Shown here in pieces: positions 11,431 to 22,150 of a stretch of 64,000 nt of DNA. The stretch comes from Adiantum capillus-veneris (taxonomy: Eukaryota > Streptophyta > Polypodiopsida > Polypodiales > Pteridaceae), in contig CM043942.1 in the NCBI GenBank assembly GCA_014529385.2, forward strand, positions 18,797,991 to 18,861,990. Reading direction: 5' to 3'. The stretch's first letter is position 1. Each line of letters begins with the position of its first letter. Under the pieces are notes generated by a model. It made no database searches and was not told the DNA's origin. It was given only the letters and a program-made list of their open reading frames with translations. The translations under genes and the position numbers were made by a program.

Positions 11431-12004
11431 CTTGGGGAAAGGTGAGGAGAATCATGCCATTATTATTTTTGACCCTGGCTCTACTCATAACTTCATATCA
11501 ACAGAGTTGGCCACTAAGCTGGGCATACAAGCTTTCGAGATGGGAGATACTGTGATTGTTGCCGATGGAAAATAAGCCTATGTTACTCCCTTGATTGGGA
11601 AATTGAGGCTTCATGTCCAAATCTATGTCAACAAAGAGGACTTTTTCATCTCCCCTCTTCAACATGAGGATGATATCCTAGCGGCACCAAGGTTCAACTG
11701 CATGGCTGCCAATATGAAGTTCCCTAAAAGGAGAATTTATCTCACCTGCAAGGAAAAAGACATGTATATAGATGATAATGAGTCGGGTCATACTATACCT
11801 CTTGTAAATTCACCTGCTTTTGATAAGTCAATGAAAAGCTCAGTTTCCGAGTATATGATTTTTGTGAAAGAGTCCATAATTGATCCTAATGTTTTACCGA
11901 ATCAAAGTGGTAAGAATCTAGAGAAATTAGAGTTGTCTGATTTTCTAAATAGATACCACGATGTTTTTATCGATGACATCCCTATGGAGTTACCTCAAAA
12001 ATGA
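11431..12004 (+). pseudogene. G1 aspartic protease, decayed
   Basis: After the CCHC region a retropepsin segment reads 'IIFDPGSTHNFIS' at about 11462-11500, which is the usual D-S/T-G active site with Pro in the middle position. A TAA at about 11574 interrupts it, and sequence resumes as 'YVTPLIGKLRLHVQIYV'. Downstream text up to 12004 corresponds to the protease-RT linker and ends with 'YHDVFIDDIPMELPQK', the segment normally just before RT. Confidence 0.75.
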
Positions 12005-12039
12005 GGGGATGATGACCATACAATAGAGCTTCTACCTGA

Positions 12040-12925
12040 AGCTCACCACCTAATAAACATCCTTATCAAGTTTCCCAAGCTCAGGAAGTGGAGATTAGGC
12101 AAGTACATAAACTAGTGGATAAGGGGATAGTGAGGTTTAGTTCCTATCCCTTTTATTCACCCGTCCTATTAGTGCAAAAGAAAGACGACACATACCGTGT
12201 GTGTGTTGACTATAGAGCACTAAATCAAATTACTATCAAGAACAGATTTCCCATACTACAGGTAGAAGATTGTTTGATAAGCTACAATGCTCTACCTACT
12301 ACTTCAGTAGGATTGACCTTACAAGTGGCTATCATAACAAATAAGGAATGTGAATGAACAGATCTCCCATACTACGGGTAGAATATTGTTTGATAAGCTA
12401 CAATACTCTACCTACTTCAGTAGGATTGACCTTAGAAGTGGCTATCATAACAAATAAGGATAGTGAATGAAGATATTGTAAAGACCGCTTTCCACACAAT
12501 ATTTGGTCTTTATGAATATCTTGTCATGCCTTTTGGATTGACAAATACTCCGGCCGCATTCAATCACTTAATGGAGATAATTTTTAGGCCCTATCGCAAG
12601 TTCACTGGCCGAGTATTCTCTGATGATATCATCATCTACTCCAATTCTCTCGAGGAGCATAAGCAACATTTCCAAGTAATCTTTCAAGCTTTGAGGGAGA
12701 ATAAACTTTTCATTAATAAAAAAAAGAGTGAATTTTTCCTTCAAGAGATTCATGAGCTACAAAGATTTATTGGTATGTGTGCATGCTTCTTAGAAAAATT
12801 ATCACAAATAGCAGGACCATTACATGACTTAACAAAGAAGAACGTTAAGTATTCATGGACTGCAAAAGAGAAAAATGCTTTTGAGAAGCTTAACTCTCAA
12901 AACGGATCTCTCAAAACCATTTGAG
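12040..12925 (+). pseudogene. G1 reverse transcriptase, with internal duplication and deletion
   Basis: The segment 'SPVLLVQKKDDTYRVCVDY' (12160-12230) and 'MPFGLTNTPAAF' (12525-12565) are Ty3 RT blocks. The catalytic box is FSDD (VFSDDIIIYS, about 12613-12640), keeping both Asp residues. A 113-116 bp tandem duplication at 12240-12468 disrupts the fingers/palm region. The stretch between 'KKKSEFFLQEIH' and 'RFIGMCACF' lacks the expected GHI-type block before RNase H, so a deletion of tens of codons is likely near 12755. Confidence 0.82.
12240..12468 (+). repeat. Tandem duplication inside G1 RT
   Basis: Unit one (12240-12355) and unit two (12356-12468) both run from gaacagat(t/c)tcccatacta to gtgaat. 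They differ by a 3-bp deletion and a handful of substitutions. The duplication arose after insertion, because it breaks the RT frame. Confidence 0.9.
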
Positions 12926-13270
12926 GTCCAATGTGATGCTTGTGGAGATTTTCTTGAAGCAATTTTGCTTCAAGAAGGGCATGCCATCGCATACGAGAGT
13001 TGAAGAATCAATTCCGATGAGCGAATGTTGGGCATATATGAAAAGAAGCTACTAGTTGTTCTACATGCCCTTGGCACATGGAAGCGTTATCTTTTGGGGA
13101 CTCCATTCATCTTACGAACGGATCACCAAAGTCTAAAGTACTTCATGACACAAACCAAGCCTTTCAACAATCAAATGAGGTGGAAAAACTTTCTTTCGCA
13201 ATTTAATTTTCATATTGCTGGCAAGAACAATCAAGTTGTGATGCACTATCACGATGACCAAAAGTAAATG
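12926..13270 (+). pseudogene. G1 RNase H, decayed
   Basis: Blocks 'QCDACGDFLEAILLQEG' (12935-12980, first catalytic Asp region), 'YEKKLLVVLHALGTWKRYL' and 'TDHQSLKYF' are the normal gypsy RNase H signatures. A TGA near 13000 separates the first block from the rest. The end shows 'FNFHIAGKNNQVVM', where ADALS-type residues are expected; these are replaced by 'HYHDD'. Confidence 0.78.
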
Positions 13271-13439
13271 CAGTGTCTATAGCAGCTCACAATGATCTAT
13301 CTTCTATGATAGATGAGTATGCTACTGACCCTGATTCAAGGATATAATGTCAGCCATTGCCTTAGGGAAGAAAGAAGAACCGTTCACCTTGTAGGATGGT
13401 TATCTTCTCCATGGAAATAGGCTATGTGTTACTAACTCC

Positions 13440-14745
13440 CTTCGTGAGAAATTAATGTATGAATCCCATGCTCCTCCCTATGCAGGGCATCAAGGAATTC
13501 AACCTACTCTTCGAGGGGAGTAGAGACATATTTCTATTGGCCTACCATGACAAGAGTATGTTTCAAAATGTGTGGTATGCCAAAAGACCAAGTATGATAG
13601 AGAGAAGCAACTTGGATTACTCTAGCCATTGCCAATTCTTAATTCACCATGGGAGAGTATATCCATGGATTTTATCTTTAAATTATCCAAGTCTATCAGT
13701 GGGAATACTGGAATATGGAAAATAGTCAACAAATTTAGTAAACAAGCACATTTATACATGTCAAAAAGACTATTAAGGCACATCAAATGGACACCCTCTT
13801 CATATCATGGATTTTTGAACACCGTGGCCTGCCAATATCCGTAGTGTCAGATCGACATTCTCAAATGACGAGTAATTTTTGGAAGGGTCTCTTTGAGAAT
13901 CTAGGTACAAGGCTAAATTTCTCTTCGGTCTATCACCCACAAATGGATGGCCAAAGTGAGATAGCTAACCTTACGATTCTAGATCTACTCAAGACCTATG
14001 TTACGGAAGTAGATCCATGCTCACAATGGGAGAAGTACCTACTTCTTGTAGAGTATGCGTACAATAACATTGTCCATACTACTACAGGGAAGGCTCCCTT
14101 CGAAATCATTGAGGGAAGACCAAAAAGTCCCTTGCTACTTAAGGTATATGGGAAGATCTTCGCTGCTGCTGATGAGTATAGATGACCTACAAGAATTTTT
14201 TCAAAAGATTAAGGAGGCTATATCCATCTCACAACAAAGGAAAAAAATTGCTGCTAACAAGCACATAAGGGCCTTAACTTTCAAGGAAAATGATTGGGTC
14301 CTACTCAAGTTTTCCAAGGATCAATTGAGGCAAACGACGGGCAAAACTCCTACGGGCCACCAAAAGTATTGTGCTAAGCTAGCAAAAACATACTATGGTC
14401 CTTTTCAAATCCTAAAACCAATCAATGAGATGGCCTATCAACTAAAGTTTCCCAATCATTGGCCCATACACAACGCTTTTCATGTGAGCCTACTTAAGCT
14501 TTACAAAGGAGAGCCACCAAGAGAACCAATAATTAAGGACCCACCCGAGATCGAGGATCAAGAAGAGGTGCTCCAGTTTGAATCCATCCTTCGACATGAA
14601 GACAAGGTACTAAGACATGGTAAGATTATCTGATGGTATCTTACTAAGTTCAAAAATTATCCTTTTGAAGATGCTAGATGGATGCAAGGAACACAGCTTA
14701 AGGATAGTATGAACCTAGTCAATGCTTACAATGCTACACTAGAGT
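13440..14745 (+). pseudogene. G1 integrase with chromodomain-like tail
   Basis: An HHCC zinc-binding part is recognisable around 13460-13595 (His in 'YAGHQG', then CVVCQK) with frame changes. The core reads SMDFIF (first Asp), VSDRHSQMTS (second Asp) and DGQSE (Glu), so all three acidic residues survive, although the core is spread over several frames. Downstream, 'FHVSLLKLYKG' is the usual gypsy integrase tail. From about 14590, 'DKVLRHGKII', a TGA at 14631, then 'WYLTKFKNYPFEDARWM' resemble a chromodomain, which would target histone marks. No complete product can be made. Confidence 0.82.
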
Positions 14746-15094
14746 AAACAAATGTAAACGTTTCTTTTTTTTAAATGAACAATGTTTTTGTCTTATAAGA
14801 CTAGTACTCTTTTTACTGTGCACAAATTTAAGTAGTATGCATGCTTAAAATGATGTTTGTGATGACGACGTCTCTCAAACACCAAGGAGAATTTGTCACT
14901 CTACTTTGGAACTGTGATATGGACTAAAGAATAGGCATGCTTGGGCAGCCAAGTCTCCCCAACACCACATGGATTATTCATCCATTCTAGAATGATGTCG
15001 TAGGTAAAAAGGGATCGTCTACCCGCTAAGAAACAAAGACTAATGAATAAGACTTTATCTTCTCTATCTCATAGTCGAGGATGACTATGATTTC

Positions 15095-15107
15095 AAGGGA
15101 GAGGTAA
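15095..15107 (+). other. G1 polypurine tract
   Basis: The purine run aagggagaggtaa ends directly before the 3' LTR start at 15108, where plus-strand synthesis would be primed. Confidence 0.8.
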
Positions 15108-15541
15108 TGTCATAAAATCTAATATCTAGCTTTACCCAAATGTTTTTCTCATACTAAACTGATCATTTAATATGGGAAGATAAAAGGGGAAACAAGAGCT
15201 AGAACATGGATAAGTGTTGTTAGATCTAACTCAGCACGGGGACAAAAAGGAGATGGTTACATCTCGACAGGGGCTCAAAAGGAGATGGACTGAGGGACAA
15301 GGTGCAAATAATGGAGTTTAAAATACCTTAGGGTTAGCTTCATTAAAGTCCTCCAAAGATTAGTATTAGAAGACCTTAGACCTTAGGGTAAGCTAAGTCT
15401 GTGCTTGAGGTGTTTGTCATGCTTGGTGACTAAGGTGCTTGAGGTGCTTGTCATGCTTGAAGGCCAAGGTGCTTGTGGTGTACAAGTGAACCATGATCCC
15501 TACAAAGGAGGGGGCAAGCCCTAAAGGTAGGGGCATGAGAG

Positions 15542-15630
<89 letters not shown>

Positions 15631-16550
15631 CAAGCCCCTTCCACAAGAGGCATATTGGACACATGTCAAGCCCCTAGCAAGGTTGCCCTCATAGTGTGCC
15701 TAAAGCCTATTGGATTGCCTTGAGAGAGGTCCAATAAGAATTAAGTTTAATTAATTAATTATTTAAGCCATCTCTCTCAAAGAGTAAAGGAGGACACTTG
15801 TCCAAATGCTACCTCTATTTCTAGTTAAGACCTAAGCTTGTGATTGGCTAGGCTTGGGAAGAGCCAATGAAGTTCAAGCATGAGCTAGGAAGAGGGGTCG
15901 ACCAAAGCTAGGAGGGGGCTTGCTTGTGGTATAAACTCTCCCACACACACTCACACACACCCTCATTGTGTGATAAACAAGAACTTGATCTCCTTCTCCA
16001 AGTTTGAGAAGTAGAGAGCCTATACCAACACCTCTTGGCTATGGAATGCAAATCCAACCAAACCAAGAGTCATGCATCAAAGCAATGCTTGCCATCTTCT
16101 TCATCTTCATTACTATGCTATGCTATGCTATATGAGTAATGATATGAGAGGAAAATACTTCTTTCTCGTATGCTATTGCTTCTTCCTCTTCCCTTTCCTC
16201 ACTCTCTGCTAGCTCTCTCCACCTTTGAAGGTGTTTGAGGTCTTGGGATTGAGGCTAGGGACAAGCTAATGTTTTTGCAAGGTAATTACGAGAATAATCT
16301 TGGTGCATGAAGCTTACCATCTTCTTCATTGCACCAACAAGGTCTCAAGGTACACAAAGCATGTATCTCTAATTCTCTCTCTCTTTTACAAGTATTGTTT
16401 ATGCCAAGCTAACTAGGTAATATGGTTGTTTTTCTATCTACAATCAAGTACTCTTCTTATGCTCATGATGAATGAATTCTATTAAAGAAATGCTCACTAC
16501 ACTCATCTTAATTCCGCTACTTTTAATTTTATTAGTTTAATTCCATTACA
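15108..16550 (+). repeat. G1 3' LTR
   Basis: It is 1,443 bp, TGTCATAAAATC...TTCCATTACA, followed by the ACCTA duplication. It reads without a break through the position where C1 entered the left copy ('ggtgtacaagtgaaccatgat'), and so serves as the empty-site reference. It contains a long CA run at 15545-15628. Confidence 0.92.
15545..15628. repeat. (CA)n microsatellite in G1 3' LTR
   Basis: About 40 uninterrupted CA units. The matching place in the 5' LTR (about 8700-8720) has only a short interrupted CA run, so this expanded after insertion. Long Thr-His or Cys-Val frames across it are repeat artefacts. Confidence 0.95.
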
Positions 16551-16555
16551 ACCTA

Positions 16556-16756
16556 CATGGATAGATTTGGATGGGTAGACCGGTTGATCTCACATAGGGT
16601 TTGATGCTTCTACTTAGTCGTTTATGGTTTTAAAGTTATGGCATACCCAGATTTTGTTAAGCATTAATTCATGGCTTGCTTGTTTAATTTAGATGGGGCA
16701 TTTTTAGATTCTCTTTTTCATTCTCATTGTCATCTATGCACTTTAATTCACCCTCC

Positions 16757-16802
<46 letters not shown>

Positions 16803-16989
16803 TTTTGCAATGTGGTGTCACATATATTCACCCTCCATTTGGTCATTTTATTGAGTACACTTTCATTCATACACATTCAAGCGTAGCACTAGTTGCTAGT
16901 AGGTACCTCTAGATGGAGTCCAGCTCATGGCTTAAACTCCATGCTAGGCCAGGTGTTGAGGACTCCTCTCCTATGTTATCACTTTTGCA
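16556..16989. other. Non-coding segment with (CT)n run
   Basis: No gene is seen. A CT microsatellite of about 20 units lies at 16759-16800. The sequence leads into the G2 gypsy fragment and may be part of the same old element. Confidence 0.5.
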
Positions 16990-18073
16990 CTCTAACGTAT
17001 ATTGAAATTTGTACAAAAAAGTGTAAATTGTAAAATTCTTGCATAGACCCTATGGGGAGGGGTATCTTTCATAATGTTAGCGAAAGCACTTAATTGAATG
17101 CTTGTAGTTTTTGAGGCAAGTACGATGACATGGAAGACATTTGTGGTTTGTGGCTCACATGGGTGTTCCGTTAGATTGGTTGGCACACATTGATAAAGAA
17201 AAATATGCATGGACTCCGGAATGTGATAGAGTTGATCGCATTCTGAAGATTGAGCTATTCAAACCCCTAGTCATCACAACTCCGGATTGGGAAAAGCATT
17301 GTATGTATTTGTGGATGCATCTGATGTGGCCATTTGTAGTGTTGCGATGTAGGAATTGGAAGGGAGCTAGTTTCAATCAGTGTATTATGCAAACAGATGG
17401 TTGTCCACTATAGAGAAAAAAAATTCAGTAACAAAGAGAGACGGATTGTGAATGATTTACTCGATGAAGAAGTTTCAACACTACCTATTGGGTCAGACAT
17501 TTTTTTTAAAATGTTAATCAGTTTGCATTGTTGTATTTGGTTCGGCAATAGAATTGGATAGGTCGCTCAACATGATGGGTGCTAGTTTTGCAAGAATTTG
17601 AGTTTAAATGGATACATAGACCTGGTGTGAAACATGTTGTAGCAGATTGTTTGTCACGATTGGAAAGGACAGAAGCACTAGTAGGGGTTGATGATGAGTT
17701 TATGGATACTTCTTCGTATAGAATAAGCACAACCAACACAAATGCACAAAGATTGAATCCACAAAGGCTATGGAGTTGGTATGATGAATTACTTGGATTT
17801 TTTACTAGTGGGATTATGCCAAAATATCTTGCTCGAGATTAGAGTTTAATTCTTTAAAGTCATAATTTCAAGGACATTGCTAGTGTTTTATACCATAGAC
17901 ATGCGTTCGATGCCTTGGTGTGATGTGTATTGCCACATGAAATTAAAGTTGTCCCGGAGAAAGCTCATGCAGGCGTTGTGGGTGGTCATTTTGTAGCAGA
18001 TGTTATAGCAGGCATCCAAAGTGCGTCAAGTAGGGTTGTGTTGGCCAATGGTGAGGAGAGATGCACAAAATCA
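16990..18073 (+). pseudogene. G2: gypsy RNase H-integrase fragment
   Basis: Conceptual reading in changing frames gives 'AHIDKEKYAWTPECDRV' (RT-RNase H connection) and 'PLVITTPDWEK' at 17265-17295. It also gives 'MIYSMKKFQHYLLGQTF' near 17450-17500, 'LQEFEFKWIHRPGVKHV' with 'ADCLSRLE' (end of RNase H), and 'KAHAGVVGGHF' (start of the integrase zinc-binding module). These are Ty3/gypsy blocks in the right order. Stops and frameshifts are frequent. The fragment stops abruptly at 18073, where an inverted LTR begins, and no 5' half, LTR or catalytic integrase core is present. Confidence 0.75.
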
Positions 18074-19030
18074 TGTAATGGTAATGGCCTATGAACTTTG
18101 AGAATAGCGAAATTAAGAGAATTAGAGTAAGCATTTTTGTGAGACTAGTTTGAGAACATAGAGGGTGAACTTAATTAGCGGTAGCAACATAACCATAGTA
18201 CTTAATTAACTTGGCATGAACAATACTTTTGCAAGAGCGAGAGAGAGTTTAGAGAACTTGACAACAGTTGAGGACCGGATTTATGTGGATCCGGTCCCCC
18301 TCTAATAGGCTTTTGTATTATAGATTCTTCCATCAAGAGTTACTTGGTACAATACAATCTTTGTGTTCCTTGTGACCTAGGTGATGCAATGAAGATGGAA
18401 AACTTAATGCATCATGAGCATAACATAGACTTTATAAAAAGCATTAACCATCCTCAGCCTTAGTCCCAAGGACTCAAACACCTTCAAAGGTGGAGAGAGC
18501 TAGTGGGGAATGAGGGTAGGGAAGAGAAAGAAGAAACATTCATAGGAAAAAGAAATAGTTCCTCACTTACCATCACTCTTCTTGCTTAGCATACATAATA
18601 GCATAGTAATGAAGATGTAGAAGATGGCAAGCTTAAGCATTGGAGCATGGCTCTTGGTTGGATTTGCATTCCATAGCCAAGAGTGTTGTTGTAGGCTCTC
18701 AACTTCTCAACAAGCTTGGAGAAGGAGATGGAGCTCTTGCACTTTGCACTTCACACAATGAGAGAGAGTGTGTGTATGTGTGTTTGTGTGTGGGAGAGTA
18801 TACCCCCCAAGCTAGCCCCCTCCTTGCTTTGGTAGACCCCCTCTCTTAGCTCATGATGGAAGCTTATTGGACCCCTTCAAGCTTGGCCAATCACATGCAG
18901 ATTGCATATCAAGCAAACATGCTAGCTTGGAACAAGTGTCCCCCTTTCCCCTTTGAGAGAGAGGACTTGATAAATGCATAAACAATTAATTTAATTAACT
19001 AGATAACATTGGACCCCTTTAGTGCTTTCT
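18074..19030 (-). repeat. Partial G1-family LTR, inverted
   Basis: The reverse complement matches the downstream two-thirds of the G1 LTR. Matches include the terminus (tgtaatgg... at 18074), the 'acttggcatgaacaatac' block, the 'caccttcaaaggtgga' block, the 'catagccaagag' block and the 'attaatttaatta' block. It is truncated at the side equivalent to the LTR start, fading at about 19030. No target duplication can be defined because one end is missing. It sits about 250 bp upstream of the PPR start codon, antisense to it. Confidence 0.82.
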
Positions 19031-19276
19031 TGTCGGAGTGCAAAGTTCAAACCTTGGAGATGACAGAAGGGAAGGGAAATCAATGGCAGCTTGTAAATGT
19101 AGAGCAAAATGGCCAATCTGACAGACAGCAGTAACTATGAACTAATTGCTGTACAATGGGTAATGAGAGCTCATGGCTGCATCAGCGCGCAAGCTTATCT
19201 CGATATGCGCGAATGGAGGGCTTTGCTATCCTTCGAAGGCTCCCTCACCTGCCTCAAACTCTGCCCATGATTGTCA

Positions 19277-21946
19277 ATGCTGATCCTGCCGGCAGCTTGC
19301 AGCTTAACAATGCTTGGCTCAGAGAATTCGATAGCGTCAGTGAACGTCTTAGTATCCGATTTTCCCTCCATTCAGTTCTCAAAATTCCAGCAGGAGGGCC
19401 CCTCTGGGCATGTACATATGCTTGCATCCAAGCATGTGATGAACAGCCATGGAATCTCTGTGAACTCTGCTCTTCAGGCGTCTTTGACTTCGGATGATGT
19501 TTCACGTGCACAAAAGACTCTCAATGCTCGAGATTATCAAGATGATTTTCCTTGGACTTCCCTTATCCAGCAGCATGTTGAGAACGTGGATCCACAGCAA
19601 GCCTTTTGCTTGTTTTCCAAAATGCGGCAGAGTTGTGTGTCGCCTACAAAATCCACATATTTGGCTATGTTGAGAGCATGCACAGATTCCGTCTCTCTTG
19701 AGAAGGGACATGATCTGCACATGGAGATCACAAGAAGGGGATGGGACATGGATTCTGGTATTGGGGGTTCTTTAATGGATATGTACATGAGATGCTCATC
19801 CCTCAGCGATGCAAGGGACGTCTTTGAAAGACTGCCAGTTCGGAATGTCATCCTGTGGACTACATTAATGTCGGGTTATGTAGATTGTAGACTTGCAAAG
19901 AGCGCCTTGGAGTGTTTGGAGGAAATGCATGCAGATGGAGTGCCTCCAGATGCTGTGGCATACCTTTGTAGCTTGAAAGCTTGTGGCAGCATAGGAGCCT
20001 TAGAAATGGGCCGCGAATTGTACAGGAAAATCACGAAAGGAGGCTTTGAAAGCAATCCCTTTGTTTGTAATGCTTTGATCGCTATGTACGCAAAGTGTGG
20101 TCTACCCTTGGAAGCACATGAAGTGTTTAACAGGTTGCCATGCCCAGATGTGGTGGCTTGGAACGCTTTAATAAATGGGTATGCTGACTGTGGGTACTAT
20201 GAGGAAGCTCTTGATCTGCTTGAGGGTATGAACGTGAAGAAGAAGGTGGTTGCACCCACTTGGATTACCTTCCTTGCTGGTTTGAAAGCTTGCGATGGTA
20301 TCGGTGCTTTACAGAAGGGCCAGAAATTACATGCTCAAATCATTGAAGAGGGATTTGAGAAAATTCAACCCATTGGAAATGCCTTGTTGGATATGTATGC
20401 CAAGTGTGGCTTAGTTGCAGAGGCACAAGACCTTTTTGATGATTTGCCTGTCCAAGATGTAGTTTCATGGAGTGCACTCATCGCAGGTTACACTGACAAT
20501 GGGCATGACAGCGATGCATTAAACTGTTTAGAAAGGATGCAAGTCGAGGGTGTACCACCAGAGATTCCCACATATATGAGTATTTTGAAAGCCTGTGCTA
20601 GTTTAAGAGCCTTGCACTTTGGGCAAAAAGTACATGCAGGTATTACTGCCAAGGGTTTTGAAGGTGACAGTGGCATTAGCAACTCATTGGTAGATGTGTA
20701 TGGGAAATGTGGTTCACTCGAGGAAGCTCAATGTGTGTTTGCTTCGATGCAAAATCAAGATGTTGTTTCATGGAATGCACTTATTGCAGCATATAACGAT
20801 CATGGTTATGGTGCAGAAGCATTAGGTTTGTTGGACCAAATGCAAAATAAGGGTCTGTGGCCAAGTGTTGTAACTTATATCTGTCACTTGAAAGCTTGTA
20901 CCATTGTTGGAGCATTAGACAAGGGACAAAAGGTTCACTTGGAGATTGTTGAAGAAGGCTTTGAAACAGATCTCTTTGTAAGCAACACAATCATTGACAT
21001 GTATCTTAAATGTGGTGCACTATATGATGCACGAGGAGCATTTGAGGATCTGTCAGTTCATGATTCTATCTCCTGGAGTGCACTTCTCACGGGCTATGCA
21101 GAACACGGACATGGCGAACTGGGCCATGAACTTTTCGAGCAAATGAAATTGGAAGTTAGCTTTCCCGATGTGAACTCATGGGACGCTTTGATTTTTGGTT
21201 TCGCAGAGCAAGGAGAGAGTGAGAAGGCTTTTAGGTACTTTGCTCAAATGCAAGAGCAGGGTCTGTTACCAAGCACAACTAGTTTCGTAAGCACATTGAA
21301 TCTGTGTGGAGACGTAGCCGCACTGAAAATCGGGCAGCAAATTCATGCCTTGGTTTATAGAGTGGCACTTGAACCTACCCATGTCCCTCTTGCAAATGCA
21401 CTTATTGACATGTACTGTGGTTGTGGCAGCACAGACGAAGCTCAGCAACTATTTGAAGCCCTTGTTACCAAGGATATAGTTGCTTGGAACACACTGATAA
21501 ATGGTTATTCTCGTCATGGAGAAAGCAAGGTTGTGTTTTATCTACTAAGTAGGATGCAGAAGGAAGGGATAGAGCCAGGGGGAATTTCTTTGCTGAGTGC
21601 TCTCATGGTTTGCAACCATGCTGGACTTTTAGAAGAGGGGAAACTGTACTTCGGAAACATAGCTTTACAATTTGATACTTCCTTCAGTATAAGACATCAA
21701 AATTGCATTGCAGATCTCCTTGGTCGTGCAGGCCACGTGGATGAGTCTACAGCACTGCTTGGCATGATGCCTTTTAAACCTGACCTAGTAACGTGGGGCA
21801 CCATGCTAGGTGCTTGTAACAAGTGGGGTCACATGACACTCAGTGCACAAGCATTCGAATCCGCCACAAAATTGGACAAAAGGCATACATCTGCATTTGT
21901 TTCAATGTCCAACATGTGTGCTGAAGCATATATGTGGGAAGAATAG
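19277..21946 (+). CDS. PLS-class pentatricopeptide-repeat (PPR) protein, truncated in the E region
   Basis: This is a single open frame of 890 codons from ATG 19277; the frame is open six bases further to a TTG. PPR proteins are RNA-binding helical-repeat proteins of mitochondria and plastids that act in editing, splicing or stability. From about residue 90 there are roughly 20 repeats of 31-36 residues in P-L-S order, shown by recurrent 'NALI.MYAKCG', 'DVVSWNALI.GY' and 'LKAC..IGAL..GQ' phrases. The tail has the E1-type 'LLGRAGHVDESTALL', 'PDLVTWGTMLGAC' and 'LSNMC' equivalents and stops at MWEE, where E2/E+ normally continues. The N-terminal 60 residues are hydrophobic and Ser-rich, compatible with an organelle transit peptide. 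No intron is needed. Specific target RNA cannot be inferred. It could be expressed or a recent pseudogene. Confidence 0.88.
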   Translation: MLILPAACSLTMLGSENSIASVNVLVSDFPSIQFSKFQQEGPSGHVHMLASKHVMNSHGISVNSALQASLTSDDVSRAQKTLNARDYQDDFPWTSLIQQHVENVDPQQAFCLFSKMRQSCVSPTKSTYLAMLRACTDSVSLEKGHDLHMEITRRGWDMDSGIGGSLMDMYMRCSSLSDARDVFERLPVRNVILWTTLMSGYVDCRLAKSALECLEEMHADGVPPDAVAYLCSLKACGSIGALEMGRELYRKITKGGFESNPFVCNALIAMYAKCGLPLEAHEVFNRLPCPDVVAWNALINGYADCGYYEEALDLLEGMNVKKKVVAPTWITFLAGLKACDGIGALQKGQKLHAQIIEEGFEKIQPIGNALLDMYAKCGLVAEAQDLFDDLPVQDVVSWSALIAGYTDNGHDSDALNCLERMQVEGVPPEIPTYMSILKACASLRALHFGQKVHAGITAKGFEGDSGISNSLVDVYGKCGSLEEAQCVFASMQNQDVVSWNALIAAYNDHGYGAEALGLLDQMQNKGLWPSVVTYICHLKACTIVGALDKGQKVHLEIVEEGFETDLFVSNTIIDMYLKCGALYDARGAFEDLSVHDSISWSALLTGYAEHGHGELGHELFEQMKLEVSFPDVNSWDALIFGFAEQGESEKAFRYFAQMQEQGLLPSTTSFVSTLNLCGDVAALKIGQQIHALVYRVALEPTHVPLANALIDMYCGCGSTDEAQQLFEALVTKDIVAWNTLINGYSRHGESKVVFYLLSRMQKEGIEPGGISLLSALMVCNHAGLLEEGKLYFGNIALQFDTSFSIRHQNCIADLLGRAGHVDESTALLGMMPFKPDLVTWGTMLGACNKWGHMTLSAQAFESATKLDKRHTSAFVSMSNMCAEAYMWEE

Positions 21947-22150
21947 CATGTCTTATAGCATCAATTTGCAAGTACGGATTGAGGATTTGGGTGGATGAAA
22001 GGATGCAGGTTAAAACGAGCAGGGGACGTGCAAGAAAAAGGAGATGCAGACTCATTTGTGGTGAATGAAAAGGAAATGATGTAGATCCTTATTAAGGATA
22101 TGTTGTGAGGTATGAGAGATATGAAAGGGACACACCAGAAGAAGGAGACG
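21947..22150 (+). pseudogene. In-frame remnant of PPR E+ region after the stop
   Basis: Reading on in the PPR frame past TAG 21944, several stops occur, but a segment 'DSFVVNEKEMM' (22049-22081) and then 'ILIKDML' resemble the 'FVV.D' and helical end of plant E+ domains. This suggests the gene once extended about 60 codons further and was shortened by nonsense mutations. The match is short, so confidence is modest. Confidence 0.4.

Larger units (their letters stand above)
2567..16550 (+). mobile_element. G1: Ty3/gypsy chromovirus-type LTR retrotransposon, full span, decayed, carrying nested C1
   Basis: The element is bounded by matching LTRs (2567-9702, interrupted; and 15108-16550) and a perfect 5-bp ACCTA duplication. 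Internal order is primer-binding site (9704), gag with one CCHC knuckle, protease, RT, RNase H, integrase and a chromodomain-like C-terminus. RNase H before integrase defines Ty3/gypsy, and the terminal chromodomain-like segment (about 14590-14690) suggests the chromovirus branch. The coding part is fragmented by stops, a tandem duplication and deletions. Subtracting the 5.56-kb C1 insertion leaves about 8.4 kb, a normal size for the class. The left LTR begins TA rather than TG, by comparison with the right copy. Confidence 0.9.

Noticed and set aside
15417-15723. Open frames rich in Cys-Val or Thr-His across the CA run
   Set aside because: They are translations of a (CA)n microsatellite inside the G1 3' LTR, without any conserved domain.
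19156-19497. 113-codon frame overlapping the PPR start
   Set aside because: It lies in a different frame over the same DNA as the PPR N-terminus and has no repeat motif. It might reflect an old frameshift in the PPR leader, but it is not a separate gene.
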